This document shows positions 29,031 to 31,744 of a stretch of DNA of 31,744 bases, in pieces. Under the pieces are notes generated by a model that was given only the letters and a program-made list of their open reading frames with translations, did not search any database and had not been told where the DNA came from. The DNA is taken from IMG/VR virus record IMGVR_UViG_3300027896_000142, positions 1 to 31,744 of that record; one strand, written 5' to 3'. The stretch is from a virus. Both the position numbers and the translations under genes were made by a program. Positions within the stretch are counted from its first letter, which is position 1. Every line of letters begins with the position of its first letter.

Positions 29031-29131
29031 ATCCCTCCTGGAATAAAAATACCCCGGCACGACGCGGGATGCAGCCGCTTCCATATTGCTATGTTCATGC
29101 CGGGGCGTTTGTATTCTAAGATTTCAGACAT
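29018..29131 (-). CDS. 37-residue leader ORF across the attenuator hairpin
   Basis: Starts MSEILEYKRPGMNIAIWKRL and ends GGICLN. It runs through both arms of the hairpin at 29052-29105 and stops 11 nt inside the HNH gene. A ribosome translating it would open the hairpin. The start overlaps a four-codon ORF (ATGCAGTATGTCTGA) with AAGGA upstream. It is suggestive of leader-peptide control, but could be chance. Confidence 0.4.
   Translation of the reverse strand: MSEILEYKRPGMNIAIWKRLHPASCRGIFIPGGICLN
29042..29105 (-). terminator. Terminator-like attenuator hairpin in an mRNA leader
   Basis: On the minus strand CCCCGGCA (from 29105) pairs with TGCCGGGG (to 29052) around a 38-nt loop and is followed by TATTTTTATT. 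It lies between a likely promoter and the first gene of the early operon, so it is better read as an attenuator than as a simple end. Confidence 0.7.
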
Positions 29132-29154
29132 ACTGCATCTATATCCTTTTCTAC

Positions 29155-29181
29155 TTTATACCTTCCATTTTAATTTGTCAA
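29155..29181 (-). promoter_or_regulatory. Likely early promoter
   Basis: On the minus strand TTGACA (29181-29176) and TATAAA (29160-29155) are separated by 15 bp, a little short of the optimum. The expected transcript begins near 29147 with a leader of over 100 nt ending in the hairpin above. A perfect -35 and a 5/6 -10 support it; the spacer weakens it. Confidence 0.6.
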
Positions 29182-29460
29182 TAGCAATTTAATCCCCAGG
29201 GCTGCGTAGATCAGTCCACAGATCAGGATGCTTAAAAGGATCCCGGCCAGCAGGTAGTCATAAAGCCGGTTGGTGGCGGAGGACCTGGCCGCAGTGGTTG
29301 GCAGCGGGGGCGCCGGGATAGCGGCGGCGGGCGGCACGGGGGCTGTTGTGGGGCTGGCCGGTAACGGCGCGGGTTCTGTTATCAGTATCTTTTCAACGGG
29401 TTTATATTTCCTCGCGTTTTGATTACCAGGCGCGGCCCCGCGAGGTTTCTTTGAAAAGGA
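29170..29460 (-). pseudogene. 96-codon open frame without a start: Pro-rich linker plus TM helix
   Basis: In the same frame as the zinc-finger gene just upstream, directly after its TAA, 96 sense codons run to a TAA at 29170-29172. They encode KKPRGAAPGNQNARKYKP (a 'GAPkGNqNA.K' motif known from the N-termini of many phage proteins), a Pro/Ala-rich linker, then a TM helix (LLAGILLSILICGLIYAALG). No ATG, GTG or TTG lies in the N-terminal part. It is either a nonsense-interrupted C-terminus, a readthrough extension, or a gene that lost its start. The composition is clearly protein-like. Confidence 0.5.
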
Positions 29461-29835
29461 TTAAGCCTTTTCTTTCTTGCCCCGTGCCCATTTATGACCA
29501 TTGGGATTTTTATCACATTGACATTCATGTACCTGCATGCCGCGTTCACCTCCGAATTGCCGGCCGCAGAATGAACAGTTATAGGTTTTAGTAACCACTG
29601 CCGAAGCCTCTGATTTAATGAGCGGCTCTTTTGCTGGAGCTTTTGAGTGATCGAAGTCCGCGCCGGTTGTCGCCTTATCTTTACTCGCCGCCTCAACCAT
29701 AAACTCAGCTCCCGCTTTAGTAAAATAACGGTTTTCATTGGCCAGGAAACATATCACCTGATCTTTATCCCACATGATCTTGACGACATTACCTTTGCCA
29801 TATTTGGGATGCACTACGAGATCACCTACTTTCAT
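29461..29835 (-). CDS. DUF3553/CarD-like N-terminus plus C2H2 zinc finger
   Basis: A 124-residue protein. MKVGDLVVHPKYGKGNVVKI is the start of a DUF3553/CarD-like Tudor-type domain, which in related proteins contacts RNA polymerase or nucleic acid. A linker of about 35 residues leads to YNCSFCGRQFGGERGMQVHECQC (a C2H2/C2HC finger). The end is very basic (GHKWARGKKEKA). AGGTG stands upstream of the ATG. It is probably a phage regulator or DNA-binding accessory. See the open frame that continues past its stop. Confidence 0.75.
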   Translation of the reverse strand: MKVGDLVVHPKYGKGNVVKIMWDKDQVICFLANENRYFTKAGAEFMVEAASKDKATTGADFDHSKAPAKEPLIKSEASAVVTKTYNCSFCGRQFGGERGMQVHECQCDKNPNGHKWARGKKEKA

Positions 29836-29960
29836 AGTTCACCTTTTAAGTGGCCCGCCCCCAGCATTGGGTAACCGAGGGCGGGCGATAAGGAGGGGCA
29901 GCCTGGCTCGGCGATTTTCGCTTGCAGCCCGCCGATAGTTCTTCCAGACACCAGGTTCCC
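29836..29960. other. Short gap with GC-rich hairpin
   Basis: Between two early genes. On the minus strand GCCCGCCC pairs with GGGCGGGC across a 17-nt loop, with no T-run after it, so it is not a normal terminator. A 69-codon frame across the gap (29846-30055) lacks a ribosome binding site and I do not accept it. Confidence 0.5.
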
Positions 29961-30347
29961 TCATAATTTCCATTGGTCACATACCAGAGTGTTATTTCCG
30001 TCTGTTTCTTTGGTGGCTGAATGACAGTCTGTTGCCCTGGCGTTGCAGTTGTCACAGAGATTGACCGACAATATTTTCATGTCTGGGTTTGTGGTTGCGT
30101 TGCTGTTTGTGCCGTCAATGACTGGCGCCGTGCCGGCACGGGCCTTCCTGACCGGTTTTCTGCAGGCTGATGGCCGGCGTAGATATTGGCCTTCGGCGGC
30201 CTTGGGAAGCGGAACTCCGCCGAGGAAAGAAATCATCTCGCCTTTGCAAGTAAAAGCCGACAACTTCCCATCTAAAATTAATCCAAACTGCCACTCTACT
30301 GAAAAAGGAGGTATCCCGCCCAGCTTTCTAATTAACCAGTTACGCAT
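29961..30347 (-). CDS. Hypothetical protein, cysteine-containing C-terminus
   Basis: A 128-residue protein. MRNWLIRKLGGIPPFSVEWQ opens it; the middle (about 50-85) is basic and low-complexity. The C-terminus reads NLCDNCNARATDCHS...NTLVCDQWKL, a four-cysteine pattern found in small phage zinc-binding proteins. The ATG overlaps the upstream stop (TAATG). The unusual middle could mean that two proteins have fused. Function is unknown. Confidence 0.6.
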   Translation of the reverse strand: MRNWLIRKLGGIPPFSVEWQFGLILDGKLSAFTCKGEMISFLGGVPLPKAAEGQYLRRPSACRKPVRKARAGTAPVIDGTNSNATTNPDMKILSVNLCDNCNARATDCHSATKETDGNNTLVCDQWKL

Positions 30348-30958
30348 TAGCTGAACCTCGTTTGAGTCCGTTCCACGGGTGTGATTAAAACTCCGGGCAC
30401 CGGCAACTTATCGTACTTGTGCTTGGCCTTGATCTTGGCCATGTCCGGGCTGCAGAGCTCGCGCGGGACCAGGTCCGGGTCCCTTATCTCATAGTTCCAG
30501 CTTTGGATAACTGACGTGGTGCTCATATTCCCCCGCACCATCTGACCGACCGGCGCGATAATGGCCGCCGCAGCCTCGTAGACCTCTCCGGTAGTTTTGC
30601 ACTCCTCGATTTTCTTGGCCTCTTCCTGCATCTGCATCTCAAGTAAAGCGTCGGCCTCGGCCTTCTTTTTCTTGTAGTAAGTTAAGAGCGCCTGGTCTAA
30701 CCGGCTGACCCCGAGCTGGACTCTTGACTGGACGGGTTTATATTTGTCGTCTACCGCTTTCCCTCCGTCCAGGAAGGGTTGTTTTTCCTCTTTCCGTGAC
30801 TCTTCCAGGGAATTGACGATCTTTTTCCCAATTCCCAAGAGATCGGACATATTGGAAAGTTGGCTATCATTCTCAATGACAATTTCCTCAATTAACCACG
30901 GGAAAAATTCAGTCTCCGCGCGGCGAACTAATAATTGCAGCGTGTTTATCTCATTCAT
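30347..30958 (-). CDS. Phage protein of the recombination/single-strand annealing neighbourhood, function unknown
   Basis: A 203-residue helical protein. LEESRKEEKQPFLDGGKAVDDKYKPV then a long coiled coil (LDQALLTYYKKKKAEADALLEMQ) and a C-terminus DPDLVPRELCSPDMAKIKAKHKYDKLPVPGVLIT. This combination ('eesRk.eK.P.ld.gk.id..fkp', then 'vP.ell.pD..kik', then 'iPGv.i') recurs in phage proteins encoded near RecT/ERF-type annealing genes. The biochemical role is not known to me. It overlaps the next gene by 1 nt and the HNH gene upstream by 4 nt. Confidence 0.72.
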   Translation of the reverse strand: MNEINTLQLLVRRAETEFFPWLIEEIVIENDSQLSNMSDLLGIGKKIVNSLEESRKEEKQPFLDGGKAVDDKYKPVQSRVQLGVSRLDQALLTYYKKKKAEADALLEMQMQEEAKKIEECKTTGEVYEAAAAIIAPVGQMVRGNMSTTSVIQSWNYEIRDPDLVPRELCSPDMAKIKAKHKYDKLPVPGVLITPVERTQTRFS

Positions 30959-31551
30959 TTATCACCCCTTCCCGCTGGAGATAACTGCCATTGAAGTAGT
31001 TTGATTTGCTTAGTTTGGTTTTCGATTAAATCTTTCAGTTCTTGAATTTGCTTGTTACGACCATCAGCCAAGCCTTTTGTATAACCATCACGGTATCCCT
31101 TACTATGACCAAGAAGATGTGCCCCGCCTGTCGTCAATTCAAGATTCTCGATTCGGTTATCAGTTTTGATACCGTTCTTATGGTGGACGAATTCCCATGA
31201 TTGGAGACATCTGCCAAGATGTTTGGCCATTACTAACCGATGTTCTGCGACATAACTTCTACCTTTAGCCATCGGAGAGAAGAAATCATCCTTAGGGAGA
31301 TATACCCCTACATATCCACGATCGAGAGCGTAAATCCCACCTTTCCATTGAGAACTATTTGTCCCGGTCATTGCGCAGAGAAGGCATATCTCATTCCTTG
31401 GCTTGCCTTTTACTATCCTTATCCATCTTTCCTTTTTGCAAGCTATGCAAGCATGCCAAATAAACCGATCAGTACTTTTGAACCCAATCTCTGCCCCTCG
31501 TTTTATCTCGCCTAACTCGTTACCGGCACGTTTGATTAAATCCTGCAGCAT
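30955..31551 (-). CDS. HNH homing-type endonuclease
   Basis: A 198-residue protein. An N-terminal CIACKKERW...CLLCA zinc-binding pair is followed by QWKGG and the HNH_3-type core AEHRLVMAKHLGRCLQSWEFVHHKNGIKTDNRIENLEL. The C-terminus is a coiled coil (KQIQELKDLIENQTKQIKLLQ). This is the common design of free-standing phage homing endonucleases. It sits between an alanine-repeat gene and the recombination-neighbourhood gene, with 1-nt and 4-nt overlaps, so insertion did not break the operon. Confidence 0.92.
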   Translation of the reverse strand: MLQDLIKRAGNELGEIKRGAEIGFKSTDRFIWHACIACKKERWIRIVKGKPRNEICLLCAMTGTNSSQWKGGIYALDRGYVGVYLPKDDFFSPMAKGRSYVAEHRLVMAKHLGRCLQSWEFVHHKNGIKTDNRIENLELTTGGAHLLGHSKGYRDGYTKGLADGRNKQIQELKDLIENQTKQIKLLQWQLSPAGRGDK

Positions 31552-31744
31552 TATTTCGCCTCCCCGAATAACCCCGCCATCAATTCGTCAAGGTGTTTAC
31601 GTTGCCATTCAATCTCGGCAACCCTGGCGGCATCCCAGGCGGCAACCCTGGCGGCATCCCTGGCGGCAACCCTGGCGGCATCCCTGGCGGCAACCATGGC
31701 GGCATCCCAGGCGGCATCCCAGGCGGCAACCCTGGCGGCAACCA
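31551..31744 (-). CDS. Ala-rich tetrapeptide-repeat protein (5' end outside window)
   Basis: The gene enters from the right edge and ends with a TAA sharing a base with the HNH start (TAATG). It encodes units of the type (V/D)AA(R/W), for example [16 protein letters not shown], then [22 protein letters not shown] long regular helix with Trp/Arg and Asp every four residues is expected. Similar Ala-Trp repeat helices occur in uncharacterised phage proteins. The start and total length are unknown. Confidence 0.75.
   Translation of the reverse strand, partial: VAARVAAWDAAWDAAMVAARDAARVAARDAARVAAWDAARVAEIEWQRKHLDELMAGLFGEAK
31633..31744 (-). repeat. 12-bp tandem repeats in the Ala-repeat gene
   Basis: Units of the form GGCGGCAACCCT or GGCGGCATCCC(T/A) (plus strand) repeat about nine times and continue past the window edge. 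Each 12 bp gives four residues. Near-identical units suggest recent expansion by slippage. Confidence 0.85.

Noticed and set aside
29382-29738. 118-codon minus-strand ORF
   Set aside because: Out-of-frame shadow of the zinc-finger gene; very basic, low-complexity composition.
29846-30055. 69-codon minus-strand ORF
   Set aside because: It overlaps the end of the 128-residue gene in another frame, starts at GTG without Shine-Dalgarno, and half of it covers a GC hairpin.
31633-31744. CRISPR or intergenic satellite
   Set aside because: The 12-bp units keep an open frame that ends at a coupled stop, so they are coding repeats.

Overview
The window is about 31.7 kb of a tailed double-stranded DNA bacteriophage or prophage with HK97-type head genes and a siphovirus-like tail. 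Almost every gene lies on the minus strand, so the transcription order runs from the right edge of the window to the left edge. Shine-Dalgarno sites of the AGGAGG type, a lipoprotein signal and a bacterial-type initiator tRNA indicate a bacterial host. I cannot name the host, and I see no integrase or repressor, so lifestyle is undecided.

Right part (about 31.7 to 23.5 kb), early genes. These are a recombination-associated protein, several HNH endonucleases, a DUF3553/CarD-like zinc-finger protein, a phage O-type replication initiator carrying seven 16-bp iterons inside its own gene (a lambda-like internal origin), three DNA methyltransferases, a VRR-NUC nuclease and a Myb/SANT plus MerR-like regulator. 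A block of HNH plus a small ORF is present twice (262-bp direct repeats, about 92% identical by hand count). A 42-codon internally deleted VRR-NUC copy shows that the duplication originally included that nuclease. The early run ends at two tandem rho-independent terminators near 23.4 kb.

Middle (about 23.4 to 21.5 kb). A GC-rich stretch of about 340 bp with no convincing ORF lies beside an initiator-type tRNA-fMet with encoded CCA. It is followed by a truncated ParB-like gene interrupted by a homing-type HNH gene, and by a NinB-like gene.

Head module (21.5 to 11.5 kb). It encodes small and large terminase, a portal fused to a MuF-like domain, one plus-strand gene with its own sigma70-like promoter, a prohead protease with an unusual N-terminal HE-containing domain, the HK97-fold major capsid protein, accessory head proteins, a cluster of very small genes, a head-tail connector and an HK97 gp10-like protein.

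Tail and lysis module (11.5 to 0 kb). It encodes a tail terminator, two tail-tube-like proteins on either side of a fibre cassette (including a protein with thirteen 20-residue repeats), and a tail assembly chaperone pair joined by a canonical -1 slippery heptamer A-AAA-AAC. These are followed by a short tape measure, a large distal tail/fibre protein, small coiled-coil/TM proteins, a terminator, a membrane protein, a lipoprotein and a papain-like cysteine peptidase.

Most neighbouring genes overlap by 1 to 4 nt (ATGA, GTGA, TAATG), implying tight translational coupling. Many genes of 23 to 55 codons sit exactly in the remaining gaps.
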